A DNA stretch of 64,000 bases from Trichopria drosophilae (lineage: Eukaryota > Arthropoda > Insecta > Hymenoptera > Diapriidae): positions 434,001 through 498,000 of the forward strand of contig CM059582.1 of NCBI GenBank assembly GCA_030407085.1, given 5' to 3'. Below are positions 1 through 9,963 of the stretch, piece after piece. Position 1 is the first letter of the stretch. Each line of letters opens with the position of its first letter. Below the pieces are notes generated by a model that was given only the letters and a program-made list of their open reading frames with translations, was not told the DNA's origin and searched no databases. The position numbers and the translations under genes were made by a program.

Positions 1-1
1 C

Positions 2-241
2 TGGGGGCAAAGTTTAACTCTAGCTTTTGCAACAGTTGCAGGGTTATGCGTTATAATTATTGGTGGTATCTTTCCAGGAGAGGTAAGTAAGGTATATAAA
101 GCAGTTAGTGCATATAAAGATTCAATAAGCCATAAATTAGGATACAAAAAAGTGCAAACGGAAAATTCAAGTGCGAGAGAACTTGTTGTAAATGAGTTTT
201 ATCAAGATTACCTTTTTCTATCTAATTTTAGATCTAATTAA
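2..241 (+). CDS. C-terminal fragment of a membrane protein, 5' end outside the window
   Basis: An open frame runs from base 2 to a TAA at 239-241, giving 79 residues without a start. The first 25 residues are strongly hydrophobic and end in a GGIFPGE-like turn; a polar, charged tail follows. The hydrophobic part recalls the last helix of NADH dehydrogenase or Mrp antiporter-type proton channels, which often end in a similar FPG turn, but this is a weak impression. The frame is clear; the family is not established. Confidence 0.45.
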   Translation, partial: WGQSLTLAFATVAGLCVIIIGGIFPGEVSKVYKAVSAYKDSISHKLGYKKVQTENSSARELVVNEFYQDYLFLSNFRSN

Positions 242-523
242 ATAGGCATAAGTCATCAATGTTATGCAAGTAACTACACTTACTCCTCTATGATAGTGTT
301 ATCCCAGTGCTCAGACACTGGGATCCAGGAATTTTGATTGTGGATAAGCATATCAAACGGTTTGGTATAATAGAAGTCGGATTCCAGTGTCAGCTACTTT
401 CATAACACCCTATGGTTGTTATGACATTATTTGCTGTAGGTTTATTTCAGAAGCTTACATTTGGAAAACCAGTATAGATTTTTCCTACTTATGTGCTACT
501 ATAAGCCTGTAATGATAAAATAA
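242..523. repeat. Intergenic palindromic repeat region upstream of sdhA
   Basis: The gap holds a near-perfect hairpin at 301-324 (arms ATCCCAGTG and CACTGGGAT around a 6-base loop). A degenerate half-copy lies near 380-405 (GATTCCAGTGTCAGCTAC). The same repeat recurs in at least six other gaps of this window. The sdhA promoter must lie in the AT-rich stretch at about 420-520. Confidence 0.75.
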
Positions 524-2329
524 GTGAATATGGATAAGTCAGAATATGAAATCATAGAACATGAATATGATGTGGTAATAGTAGGTGCAGGAGGAGCGGG
601 GCTTAGAGCAACACTTGGAATGGCTGCAACTAATTTTTCAGTTGCCTGCATTTCTAAAATTTTCCCTACACGAAGTCATACAGTTGCAGCGCAAGGCGGA
701 ATTAGTGCAGCTTTGAGCAACATTGCTGAAGATGACTGGCGCTGGCATGCATATGATACAATAAAAGGTTCAGACTGGCTTGGCGATCAAGATGCAATAG
801 AGTATATGTGTAAAAATGCTGCAAAAGCTGTGATTGAACTTGAAAATTTTGGTGTACCCTTTTCTCGTACGGAAGATGGAAAAATATATCAGCGTGCCTT
901 TGGTGGAATGACAACTCACTTTGGTAAAGGAAAATCGGCTCAGCGTACTTGTGCAGCAGCAGATAAAACTGGGCATGCAATTCTTCATACTCTATATCAG
1001 CAATGTCTTAAATTTAACGCTGAATTTTTTGTTGAATATTTTGTAATCGATTTGATTATGGATAAAGGGACATGCTGTGGAGTGATAGCTTGGTCGCTGT
1101 GTGATGGTACGTTGCATAGATTTCGTGCACATTCTGTGGTAATAGCAACAGGTGGTTATGGACGTGTTTATTTCTCTGCAACAAGTGCACACACCTGCAC
1201 AGGTGATGGTAATGGCATGGTGGTAAGAGCTGGGTTGCCACTTGAAGATATGGAATTTGTGCAATTTCATCCAACAGGAATATATGGCTCAGGTTGTTTA
1301 ATGACGGAAGGATGTCGTGGTGAAGGTGGGTACCTCGTTAATTCTCAGGGTGAGAAGTTTATGGAACGTTATGCACCAAAGGCAAAAGATTTGGCTTCTC
1401 GTGATGTGGTAAGTCGAGCAATAACAATTGAAATTAGAGAGGGAAGGGGAGTTGGACCTAAGAAGGATTACATGCACTTGAATATAGCGCATCTTGATCC
1501 AGAAGTGATCAAACTCAGATTACCAGGTATTAGTGAAACAGCAAAGACCTTTGCAGGAGTTGATGTTACTAAAGATCCGATACCTGTTATTCCAACTGTT
1601 CACTATAACATGGGAGGTATTCCAACCAACTATCATGGGGAAGTGATCACGTTGCAAAAAGGTAAAGAAGAAGTGGTAGAAGGATTATTTGCAATAGGAG
1701 AGGCAGCATGTGTTTCTGTACATGGTGCAAATCGACTAGGTTCCAACTCGCTTCTTGATCTTGTGGTTTTTGGTAGAGCTGCCGCGCTTAGGGCAAAAGA
1801 AAAATTGAAACCTGATACACCACATAAAAAATTGCATTCAGACTGCACAGACTTGATAGTAGATAGATTTAATAAAATGCGATTTGCTTCTGGGGAGTTC
1901 AAAGTAGCAAAAATACGAAGTGAAATGCAGCACACTATGCAGAAATATGCATCGGTATTCCGTGTTGCTGAAGTTTTAGAGGAAGGTAAAAAAGCTATAA
2001 AAGAAGTAGCAAAAATGATGCCTAACATTGCAGTTGAAGATCGTAGTATGATATGGAATAGTGATTTGGTTGAAGCTCTGGAGCTTGCCAATATGATTCC
2101 ACAAGCAGTTATTACCATGGAATGCGCATCTAATCGCGAGGAAAGCAGAGGTGCTCATGCTCGTGAAGATTTCCCTGAACGTGATGATAAAAACTGGATG
2201 AAACATACTATGGCATGGCTTAAAGAAAAGAAAAACCAAGTCAGTGTAGAGATTGACTATAAAAAAGTTGCTGAAAAAACTTTGAGCGATGAGATTGATT
2301 TCATCGCCCCGGAAAAGAGAATTTATTAG
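524..2329 (+). CDS. sdhA: Succinate dehydrogenase flavoprotein subunit
   Basis: This is the FAD-carrying catalytic subunit of complex II, oxidising succinate to fumarate on the inner face of the cytoplasmic membrane. The N-terminus has the dinucleotide-binding [13 protein letters not shown] motif, then the flavin-attachment SHTVAAQGG segment, the [10 protein letters not shown] loop, the substrate-site HPTGIYGSG and RGEGG segments, and [10 protein letters not shown] near the C-terminus. At about 600 residues it is full length for the family. GTG at 524 and ATG at 530 are both possible starts; ATG 530 is the more ordinary choice. No sdhB, sdhC or sdhD lies beside it. Its last 29 bases overlap the 3' end of the convergent ankyrin gene. 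Confidence 0.97.
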   Translation: MNMDKSEYEIIEHEYDVVIVGAGGAGLRATLGMAATNFSVACISKIFPTRSHTVAAQGGISAALSNIAEDDWRWHAYDTIKGSDWLGDQDAIEYMCKNAAKAVIELENFGVPFSRTEDGKIYQRAFGGMTTHFGKGKSAQRTCAAADKTGHAILHTLYQQCLKFNAEFFVEYFVIDLIMDKGTCCGVIAWSLCDGTLHRFRAHSVVIATGGYGRVYFSATSAHTCTGDGNGMVVRAGLPLEDMEFVQFHPTGIYGSGCLMTEGCRGEGGYLVNSQGEKFMERYAPKAKDLASRDVVSRAITIEIREGRGVGPKKDYMHLNIAHLDPEVIKLRLPGISETAKTFAGVDVTKDPIPVIPTVHYNMGGIPTNYHGEVITLQKGKEEVVEGLFAIGEAACVSVHGANRLGSNSLLDLVVFGRAAALRAKEKLKPDTPHKKLHSDCTDLIVDRFNKMRFASGEFKVAKIRSEMQHTMQKYASVFRVAEVLEEGKKAIKEVAKMMPNIAVEDRSMIWNSDLVEALELANMIPQAVITMECASNREESRGAHAREDFPERDDKNWMKHTMAWLKEKKNQVSVEIDYKKVAEKTLSDEIDFIAPEKRIY

Positions 2330-4628
2330 TCAACCCATCTAGTTTATTTATAAATTGACGTAGTATTGATACATGGCTCATTTGAGTAGCTGGGCTTTCT
2401 GTATGCTCCGATTGATTTGACGATCTTTGTACTTCTTGCTCTGCTGAGTTGTTAGCTAAATTTTGTTGTTCAGTAACATTTTCAGGTTGTGTTGCAGTTT
2501 GGAGATTATCTTTACTGGTTTGCTGATCGTTGGTTAATTCTTTAACATGTTTCCTAATGCCGCTAAGTCCCAAAGTGACTATCAGACAGACCGTGCCTGT
2601 TATAGCTATGATGGGTAACGCTGCTCCAATTGCAATTTGTCCTTGGAAGCAAGAAAGTGTTACCATCGTAATAATAGTAGTTGCTACTGTAATTGCTAAC
2701 AATATGCTAGCTCTTCTGCCAGGATCAATGCATTTCCATGCAGCTTTGAGGCCATCTCCTATTTTGTGTAGAATATGCTGACATTTTTTTGAAAAAGTTC
2801 TAACGTTATATTTTTTTTTAAGTGTTTTTCTTAGTTCTTTAGCTTTTACCTTTCCTTCTTGTGGAGTTTTTGAGTAATTTTCTAAATTACGTAAAGTGCA
2901 ATAATATTTTTCAGTATGAAATTCTCGATCTTTTAGTTCCAGAGAACGGGAATCAGCACCTATTTCTAGCAGCTTTGCACAAAACTGTGTTGTATTATCG
3001 TACTTTTTTCCTAGATCAAAAATTGTTTTCATTTGCGAAAGGTGGTTGCCTTTTTCTGCTTTTTTTGTTAGTGATACTTGTAGCGGTGTTCGTCCTTCTT
3101 CGTTAATGGCCTTTATGGCCTTACCTAACTGATCTTCAGATATTTCTTTCTCTTTTACTAAACTGGAAATCAGCTCCAAACATGCAACCTTTTGTTCTCC
3201 TTTTAGCGAAGCAATATAGTGCAAAGCATTATTACCCTTTTTGTCTTGAGCAGTAATGTCTGCACGATTCTGGAGAAATAACTCTAAGGCTTTATATCTA
3301 TTTGTTTTTTTAAAATTTTTATCTGTACATGATCGATCTTCATTTTTTTCTTTTATATGCTGGAATAAATAATAAAGAGGTGTTTGTTTTGCTGTATTTT
3401 TAGTATTTATAGCTTTTTTAAACTGTGCTTTAAGATACTCTTTTTCTTCCTCCTTACTTACATTTAATATTATATTTGAAAATTCAAACTTTCGTTTTTG
3501 TTTTACATCTAATACTATTAGATGTAAAGCATTATTACCATCTGTATCTTTAAGGCTAATATCTGCTCCTTTTTGCAATAACTCCTTAAAGGATTTCTCA
3601 TCTTTATTTTTAATTGCTAAATGTAATTGATAATTATCATTACTATCCGGAGTATTTATGGTATGTGGTATAATTTCTTTAATTTTTGTTCTTATTTCTG
3701 ATTTTAACTCAGGTTTCTTTACTGACTTTGCTAATTTTTCTAAGAAATCACAATAGTATGTCTTTTGCTCTTCTTTTAAGTATTGTAATTCTTTTGTAGA
3801 TAATCCTAAATTGTCAGAGCTGGCTCCATACTCTAGCAATTTTGTAAGAAACTTAAGTGTGTTATCGTTATCTTGGATTGTGTGAGAATCATGTTTCCCT
3901 TTTATTATCTTGTTAATTAGTGCTACCTGAAAAGGAGTCTTTCCTTCTTGATTTTCACTATCAACAAGTTGTACTAAATTTTTCTCGTTAGCTATTTTTA
4001 TCAAGGTATCTAGAAACTTAAGCTTTTGTTTCTTTTTGAGCGATGCAATAAGGTGTAAAATATTATTTCCTTTTTCATCTGTTATGCCACTGACATTTGT
4101 GCAATTTTTTAGATATTTTCTAAATTTCCTGTTGTTTCCATTTTGGATTGCATTTAGTAATTGAACGTCATTATCAGAATCCGATATTCTGTTTACTTCA
4201 TCTTCAAAATCGCTACCGAAGCCACTGTCTTGTTCATTGTACCTACTCAAACAACTTTTAGTGATTTCAGAAATTACTTGGTTTTTTGTTTCATTTGATA
4301 TTCTTTTCGATCGTTCTACTACTTCACCTAGCACTGGAAGGAAGCACTGGATATAATACCTATAATATTTTTCCTGTTCTCTAAGTGATGCTTCTAATTT
4401 AATCAATACTTCAGGGCTAGCACCTTCCTTAAGTGACCTTTTGCATTCCTTGAGTGTTTCATCTTGACTTCTTGGTTTTTCGTGCTTACGTTTTTCTTTT
4501 TTTACCTTTCTCTCTATAATATTATACAATTGCTTGTCTTTTTTATCTTGCTCTTGTTTTTCATTTTTGTTTATATGTTTATCTAGTTTGTTTGCATTAG
4601 TAACTAATACACTTAGATCTATACTCAT
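2301..4628 (-). CDS. Ankyrin-repeat protein with C-terminal membrane anchor
   Basis: A 775-residue protein. The first 130 residues are very rich in Lys and Glu and likely helical or coiled. An acidic stretch follows with a DSGFGS motif at residues 134-139. Ankyrin-like repeats occupy roughly residues 155-590, with recognisable [25 protein letters not shown] and [10 protein letters not shown] units. A hydrophobic double segment at about 638-689 should form two membrane helices, followed by a polar Gln/Asn/Ser-rich tail. There is no signal peptide. Wolbachia ankyrin proteins are often suspected host-interaction factors; that role is inferred here. Its last codons are read antisense to the end of sdhA. 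Confidence 0.88.
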   Translation of the reverse strand: MSIDLSVLVTNANKLDKHINKNEKQEQDKKDKQLYNIIERKVKKEKRKHEKPRSQDETLKECKRSLKEGASPEVLIKLEASLREQEKYYRYYIQCFLPVLGEVVERSKRISNETKNQVISEITKSCLSRYNEQDSGFGSDFEDEVNRISDSDNDVQLLNAIQNGNNRKFRKYLKNCTNVSGITDEKGNNILHLIASLKKKQKLKFLDTLIKIANEKNLVQLVDSENQEGKTPFQVALINKIIKGKHDSHTIQDNDNTLKFLTKLLEYGASSDNLGLSTKELQYLKEEQKTYYCDFLEKLAKSVKKPELKSEIRTKIKEIIPHTINTPDSNDNYQLHLAIKNKDEKSFKELLQKGADISLKDTDGNNALHLIVLDVKQKRKFEFSNIILNVSKEEEKEYLKAQFKKAINTKNTAKQTPLYYLFQHIKEKNEDRSCTDKNFKKTNRYKALELFLQNRADITAQDKKGNNALHYIASLKGEQKVACLELISSLVKEKEISEDQLGKAIKAINEEGRTPLQVSLTKKAEKGNHLSQMKTIFDLGKKYDNTTQFCAKLLEIGADSRSLELKDREFHTEKYYCTLRNLENYSKTPQEGKVKAKELRKTLKKKYNVRTFSKKCQHILHKIGDGLKAAWKCIDPGRRASILLAITVATTIITMVTLSCFQGQIAIGAALPIIAITGTVCLIVTLGLSGIRKHVKELTNDQQTSKDNLQTATQPENVTEQQNLANNSAEQEVQRSSNQSEHTESPATQMSHVSILRQFINKLDGLTNKFSFPGR

Positions 4629-4872
4629 ATTAAAACCTCAATATTAAAAGCTATTTGGCGTTAACGAATTGGATTAAACTTTTAAATTGAGCTAGATGTT
4701 ATCGAAATATAGGTGAAAAGGCAGAAAACTAGTTTCTATTAGAAAATCTATTGTCATATTCAAATCCCCACTTTAGCACTTGTCTACTATTTTAACTATT
4801 TTATCTTAAAAAATAATAAATGTGGCTAAACTATGAAGCATGAGTGCTGCTAAAAGAGGTAAACCAATGTTT
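4629..4872. other. Gap between gmk end and ankyrin gene start
   Basis: AT-rich 244 bp with no repeat hairpin recognised. The promoter of the minus-strand ankyrin gene is presumably near 4640-4700. Confidence 0.35.
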
Positions 4873-5481
4873 TTATAGACCTTTCAAACTTGGTTTTTCT
4901 TCTAATTTTTTAAGCATTCCTTTACTTAGTATTGATTTTATCTCTTCTACGCTTTTATTAAGATCATCATTAATTATTACGTAATCATATTTATTACTTT
5001 TACTTATCTCTTTTTGCGCTTCGGCTAATCTCCGCTCTATTTCAATTTCATCATCACTATTACGCCTTTGTAGACGCAGTCTAAGCTCTTCCATTGAGGG
5101 AGGTAGTATAAAAACACTTACAACTTTTTCTCTTAAGATTTCAAATAAATGAAATGCTCCTTGCCAATCTATATTCAGTAAAACACTTATGCCACTACTC
5201 CGGTTTTGTTCTATAAAATCTTTTGGTATACCGTAAAAATTTTCAAAAACTTTAGCATATTCAAGCATTTGACCAGCCCTACATAGTTCATGAAACTTTT
5301 CTTCAGTAACGAAAAAATAGTCTTTTCCATTTACTTCACCGGGACGAGGTTTGCGTGTAGTCATAGAAACAGACATAACTAAATCGGTTGATTGCTCAAG
5401 TAATTTTTCTGATATAGTAGTTTTTCCAGCTCCAGAAGGAGAGGATAGAATCAGTAGTATGCCCTCATTTTTTACGGTCAT
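4873..5481 (-). CDS. gmk: Guanylate kinase
   Basis: It phosphorylates GMP to GDP with ATP. The P-loop SSPSGAGKTT is near residue 12, followed by the GMP-binding region TTRKPRPGEVNGKDYFF and the late RRNSDDEIEIERRL helix typical of the family. At 202 residues the length is normal. It starts 35 bp after the pentapeptide-repeat gene on the same strand, so it may be co-transcribed with the two secreted repeat proteins upstream. Confidence 0.96.
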   Translation of the reverse strand: MTVKNEGILLILSSPSGAGKTTISEKLLEQSTDLVMSVSMTTRKPRPGEVNGKDYFFVTEEKFHELCRAGQMLEYAKVFENFYGIPKDFIEQNRSSGISVLLNIDWQGAFHLFEILREKVVSVFILPPSMEELRLRLQRRNSDDEIEIERRLAEAQKEISKSNKYDYVIINDDLNKSVEEIKSILSKGMLKKLEEKPSLKGL

Positions 5482-5516
5482 TTTTCTTTATTTAACAAGT
5501 ACATTATAGAGCTTTT

Positions 5517-7283
5517 TTAAGACTTTGTATTTTTTGAATTAAAGTTTAAAAGACTAGAGCCCTCTAAATTAGAATTTGATAAATTGGTATCAATAAGAGA
5601 GGAATTATCAAAGACAGTACAACGTAAATCGGCTTTTTCAAGATTTGCCTTATTCAAATTAACGTTTACAAACTTTGCTCTACTTAATATTGAATTAGAA
5701 AAATTAGCATTTTCTAAATTCATGTCTTTAAACTCAAAGTAAGAATAATTTACATCAAATTTTTCACCCTGCGATATTTTCTCTTGCAGATCTTTAATTG
5801 AAGTTATAGCACTCTCTAGACCTGTAATTTTGCTCTGTCCCTGATTGTCAGTCAAAATTGAATTATCAAATTTGCAATCTGTTAAATGAATATCAGCAAT
5901 TGAACTTTTATATATGCTTGAAGAGAGAAAAGACATATCACTTATTGTTGAATCACTCAAATTGCTAAGAAAAAAACTAGTCTTTCTAAAGGTATTATCA
6001 TAAAACACGGAGGATTTGAAATCACTTTCAATAAAATTTGAATTAGTGACTTTTAAGTTAGACCAGCTCGAATTATCAGCTGATAATTTGAAGAATATTG
6101 AATTTTCTATCTCACTGAAGTCAATACTATGGTGGGAAAGAGTACTATTATAAATTTGAGAGTCTTGAATTTTTGTCTTATACATTGAAGTTGTGGAAAG
6201 ATCTGAATCTTCTATTTTTGCATAGGTAAACAATGAATGGTCAAAGAACGAACCATTTATGTCAGAATTCACAACTTTAATATTATGAAACTTTCCGTGA
6301 CAAATGTTAGCATCATAGGCGTTAACTTTATACAATTCACTAAAACTAAAATCAATATTAGATAAGTTAGCATCCTGAAGGTCTGCTTCAGAAATATATG
6401 CATGTTTTATCTTGGAACCATTTAGTATAGATTGAATGAAGTTTGAATTATCCCCTTTCACATAGGAAATTTGTGAATTGCTTAAATTGGCTTTTTCAAA
6501 GTTACTATCAACTATAATAGAAGCATTAAAATAGGCGTTCGAAAGATTGCTACCTGTAAAATCCAATTTTTTTATTTTAGCACCGTATATATTAGCGTTT
6601 TTTAGTGAAGAGAATTGTATCTTGAGCTTGTGTGCATCCACTCCAAAGAAACTTGCATTGTCGAAATTATTCTTCTGCATAACAGTGTCGTTTATTTCAC
6701 TATCACTAAAATTTATGTAGCTGGCACTTGAGTTTGATAAATTGGAGAAATTCATTTTTACATTCAAGAATTTTGTATGCAAACCAATTATATTACGCAT
6801 ACTTACTTTGTTGAGATTAGAATTGATAAAACCAGCATAACTGATATTAGACTGATCAAATATGATATCTGTTAAATTTGTAGAAGCAAATTTTGAAAAA
6901 CTTAAATTTGTGCCTTTTATTTTAACGCCATGTAAATTAGCATTGGAAAAATTAGCACCACGCAAATCAACATCGATAAAAGACACATCTGATAAATCGG
7001 TGTTAGAAAAATCGGCACCAATTAAACTTACTCCATCAAAAATAGATTTGCTTAAATACAATTGACTAAAATTAGCACCATTTAAATTAGGACCAAAACC
7101 TTTCTTAAAATCTTGTGGTATGCCTGCTTTGTTGCACTGTACTAAAAATTTAGCAAAATCTTTTGTATTGTAAGATACGTATTTCACATCGTGCAGAGCA
7201 TTTAAAAAATCATTGATTGCATCATCTCCATAGCATAAATGACCAACTAAAATTAATATCAAAAGTCTAATTATCTTTTGCAT
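5517..7283 (-). CDS. Secreted pentapeptide-repeat protein
   Basis: A 588-residue protein with a short hydrophobic N-terminal signal (MQKIIRLLILILVGHLCYG). Nearly all the rest is made of five-residue units of the A(N/D)LSx type (ANFSN, TDLSD, ANLHG, ANLEKADLRC). Such repeats fold into a right-handed quadrilateral beta helix. Some units are divergent, especially at about residues 150-460, and a non-repeat patch with a possible helix interrupts them near residue 500. The signal peptide suggests a periplasmic or exported protein, unlike cytosolic gyrase-protecting relatives. Its start overlaps the preceding ankyrin gene by 17 bp, suggesting translational coupling. Confidence 0.88.
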   Translation of the reverse strand: MQKIIRLLILILVGHLCYGDDAINDFLNALHDVKYVSYNTKDFAKFLVQCNKAGIPQDFKKGFGPNLNGANFSQLYLSKSIFDGVSLIGADFSNTDLSDVSFIDVDLRGANFSNANLHGVKIKGTNLSFSKFASTNLTDIIFDQSNISYAGFINSNLNKVSMRNIIGLHTKFLNVKMNFSNLSNSSASYINFSDSEINDTVMQKNNFDNASFFGVDAHKLKIQFSSLKNANIYGAKIKKLDFTGSNLSNAYFNASIIVDSNFEKANLSNSQISYVKGDNSNFIQSILNGSKIKHAYISEADLQDANLSNIDFSFSELYKVNAYDANICHGKFHNIKVVNSDINGSFFDHSLFTYAKIEDSDLSTTSMYKTKIQDSQIYNSTLSHHSIDFSEIENSIFFKLSADNSSWSNLKVTNSNFIESDFKSSVFYDNTFRKTSFFLSNLSDSTISDMSFLSSSIYKSSIADIHLTDCKFDNSILTDNQGQSKITGLESAITSIKDLQEKISQGEKFDVNYSYFEFKDMNLENANFSNSILSRAKFVNVNLNKANLEKADLRCTVFDNSSLIDTNLSNSNLEGSSLLNFNSKNTKS

Positions 7284-8316
7284 CGCAGGTGCTTTCTTTT
7301 GTTTTTATAGCAAAGTTATACATCTCTGAGTCTTCTTCATTGTTTATTTCTTTATCCTCTAAAAGGTATGGCATCATTTCAGCAATTGCATTTATTATAT
7401 CGATCTGCTTTTTCTCAATTGCTATGTCAATAGGGGACTTAAAATTATTATCAACCACTCTAGGATCAGCACCTTGTAATAAGAGAAAGCGAACTGTGTC
7501 TATTTGACCTTGTTTCACTGCATAAATTAGAGGAGTATCACCCAATTTATTTCTAAATCTTAGTATTTCTTGAATTGTTAATCCAATTTTTTCTAGCTTA
7601 TTTATTACTCCTCTTAGACAAATTAAGTTGCCCTTCTTTATGCAGTAAAAAAATTGCTTACTGTAATCATCAGTCAATATAGTTTTAGGAAGGTGCTCAT
7701 TTAGGCTATCATATTGTCTTTTATATATAGACTTGCTTTTATGGTTCCATTCTTTTTTTATTTCTTTGTTTAGCTTTGTCCATTTTTCGCTTTCTTCATT
7801 TTCTTTGTTCACAGGTGTTATATTGTCAGGCTGTTCTTCTTTCTTTTTCTCTGTTAATTGGCTTGTTGAAAGTTCGGTGTCTTTTTTGCTAATCTCCTCT
7901 TCGGGCTGTAGGTTTGTTTGATTGTTGTGACTGATTTTCTTCTCTTTAGGTTCTTCTTTTTTTTCTTCTGATAAAGGACTTGTTAGAGCTTTGGTATCTT
8001 TTATATTATTCCCCTCTTCAGGCTGTAGGTTTGTTTGTATATTTTCATTGCTTGAAGGTACTTCTTCATTGATTACATTTTGGGTTGTGCTTTCTTTTGG
8101 CTCGCTGGAAGGTATTTCGACTACATTTGTTGAGTCTGTGCCTTCTTTTAGTTCGCTTAGAAGCGGAGAAGTTTTTTCAGCATCAGTATTGCTTTTCGAT
8201 ACGTCTTCTTGATTTATATTTTCTTTAGACTGCTCTACAGCAAACAAGTTGGATGATAAAAATATAGCAACTAATAGTATGAAATATAAAGTGTTCTTCA
8301 TAGATATTGCAGTCAT
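7267..8316 (-). CDS. Exported low-complexity protein with ankyrin repeats
   Basis: ATG at 8301 (residue 6 of the long frame) begins a good signal peptide, MKNTLYFILLVAIFLSSNLFA, and is preferred to 8316. Residues about 25-175 are Glu/Lys/Ser/Asn-rich and include two imperfect tandem units that share the core QTNLQPEE...KDT...LxEKKKEE. The C-terminal third has ankyrin repeats (GDTPLIYAVKQGQ, LLLQGADPRVVDNN, SPIDIAIEKKQ). Export of an ankyrin protein through the Sec route would place it in the periplasm or outer envelope, not directly in host cytosol. It overlaps the pentapeptide gene by 17 bp. Function unknown. Confidence 0.85.
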   Translation of the reverse strand: MTAISMKNTLYFILLVAIFLSSNLFAVEQSKENINQEDVSKSNTDAEKTSPLLSELKEGTDSTNVVEIPSSEPKESTTQNVINEEVPSSNENIQTNLQPEEGNNIKDTKALTSPLSEEKKEEPKEKKISHNNQTNLQPEEEISKKDTELSTSQLTEKKKEEQPDNITPVNKENEESEKWTKLNKEIKKEWNHKSKSIYKRQYDSLNEHLPKTILTDDYSKQFFYCIKKGNLICLRGVINKLEKIGLTIQEILRFRNKLGDTPLIYAVKQGQIDTVRFLLLQGADPRVVDNNFKSPIDIAIEKKQIDIINAIAEMMPYLLEDKEINNEEDSEMYNFAIKTKESTCDAKDN

Positions 8317-8987
8317 AGGCTTAATTAGAATGATACTATAATCAAATGATTAATCTACAGTAAAAAATGCCTTAAGGTTTTATTTATAAAAAACATTTGT
8401 ATTACCTTTTCTATGCGAGTAGAATTTTGCAAAGACTGAATATCAAAGTTTTTCCCATTTATTTAGGTTTTACCTTAAATTGTCATTGGAGTAGCTGACA
8501 CCGTTTTTTTCTCGATTCCAGCGTCACGCGCTGGAATGATACCTTCATAATGTTATTCCATTTCTCTTGTTATCCCAGTACTTGATACTGGGATCCAGAG
8601 GACTGACCAGGTAATAAGAACTGGTCATGCGCTGGAATGATAAAGGAGGAAGTACTGGTTTGAAATTAAATTTTCTGGACTTTAGTGTCACGCATTGACC
8701 CTATAGTTTTCTTTTCTCGTCTACCTGATTCTATCACTCTGCTGAACGGATATAAATTACTTGACACATTTGGTAGTTTGATTATTACTAGTGAAAATGA
8801 GGGTGTTTTAGAGCTCGAAATTCACCTTATTCAAGTCTGCAGACTTTTTAACTAATCTCTCAATAAAAAAATATAGCACAATCTACTTCAGTGCATACTT
8901 AATTTCTGTCATGAGGTGTGTTATATTTTTCTAAACCGTTTTTTATAGGAGGGTCATTATGTCTAAAATTCCTTAAAATTAATTAAT
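8317..8987. repeat. Long gap with palindromic repeats and gene remnants
   Basis: This gap of about 670 bp contains hairpins at 8515-8537 (ATTCCAGCG/CGCTGGAAT) and 8572-8594 (ATCCCAGTA/TACTGGGAT), plus a degenerate copy near 8625-8640. A plus-strand open frame without a start ends at TAA 8853-8855 after about 55 codons, the first part made from repeat sequence. A strong AGGAGGG at 8947-8953 precedes ATG 8959, which opens only five codons. These look like leftovers of deleted genes. No RNA gene was recognised. Confidence 0.6.
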
Positions 8988-9875
8988 TTAAACATTTATT
9001 AAATAGTGCAGTACTGCCTTACGCGTTGCTAATCCAAACTTTACTTGTTGTAAAATGACACAATCTGCTACATCATTGCTAATCTCAATACCTCTGTTTA
9101 TTGGTCCTGGGTGCATAACAATTGCATCGGGTTTTGCATGCGGTAGTTTTTGTGCATCAAGTCCATATAAATGGAAATATTCTTTTTCTGAAGAACTATT
9201 ATTCATGCGCTCTTTTTGTAATCTTAAAAGCATAATTACGTCAGCATCCTTTATACCTTCGGTTAATGAATAATGAAGTGAATCTACTTCAGAAAAATGC
9301 CTACAAATCAAAGTTGGTGGAGCAACCAAGCTTATTTTTGCTCCAAACATTTTTAGCAATCTTATATTTGATCTTGCAACTCTACTGTGCAAAATATCTC
9401 CACATATCACAACTTTGAGGTTTTTTATTTGCTTTTTATGATTGATAATTACAAGATAATCTGCAAGAGCTTGAGTTGGATGTTCACTACTTCCATCGCC
9501 TGCGTTGATTAGCGAGCAGTTGACATACTTTGCCAATGTATTAATAATACCACTACTTTTATGCCTGATTATCATATAGTCAGGATTCATTGCATTTAGT
9601 GTTTTTATCATATCTTTTAGATCTTCCCCTTTGTTAATAGAAGAAGATTTCATTGGTAAAGTTATAACATTTGCTCCAAGGCTTTTTGCTGCTATTTCAA
9701 AAGATGCGAGCGTACGTGTTGAATCTTCAAAGAATAGGTTTATGACTGTTTTATTTTTCAGAACATGACTATTTTCAACTTTTTCTTCAAGGTATTGGTT
9801 GGCTAATTTAGTTATATTTTCTACATCATCGATTGTGAGGTCTGAAATATTCAGCAAATTCTTTCTCTTGTTCAT
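8988..9875 (-). CDS. pyrB: Aspartate carbamoyltransferase catalytic subunit
   Basis: It joins carbamoyl phosphate and aspartate in the first committed step of pyrimidine synthesis. The carbamoyl-phosphate site EDSTRTLASFE lies near residue 51, the catalytic loop SSSINKGEDLKD near 78, HPTQALADY near 131 and HPGPINRG near 256. At 295 residues it is a little short but complete. No regulatory subunit (pyrI) is nearby, as is usual in alphaproteobacteria. Confidence 0.96.
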   Translation of the reverse strand: MNKRKNLLNISDLTIDDVENITKLANQYLEEKVENSHVLKNKTVINLFFEDSTRTLASFEIAAKSLGANVITLPMKSSSINKGEDLKDMIKTLNAMNPDYMIIRHKSSGIINTLAKYVNCSLINAGDGSSEHPTQALADYLVIINHKKQIKNLKVVICGDILHSRVARSNIRLLKMFGAKISLVAPPTLICRHFSEVDSLHYSLTEGIKDADVIMLLRLQKERMNNSSSEKEYFHLYGLDAQKLPHAKPDAIVMHPGPINRGIEISNDVADCVILQQVKFGLATRKAVLHYLINV

Positions 9876-9963
9876 AGCTTTCTTTTTGGGCTTATTCTAC
9901 TTTCTTAATTATTATTTTTCAATTATACAACTGTAAAGTAAAGTAGAAGGAAGCTATAAAATT

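Noticed and set aside
1633..2118. A 161-codon ORF antisense to sdhA
   Set aside because: Antisense shadow of a strongly conserved gene; no independent features.
8500..8700. Possible CRISPR-like repeats
   Set aside because: The units are palindromic, irregularly spaced and have no spacers of even length or cas genes nearby.
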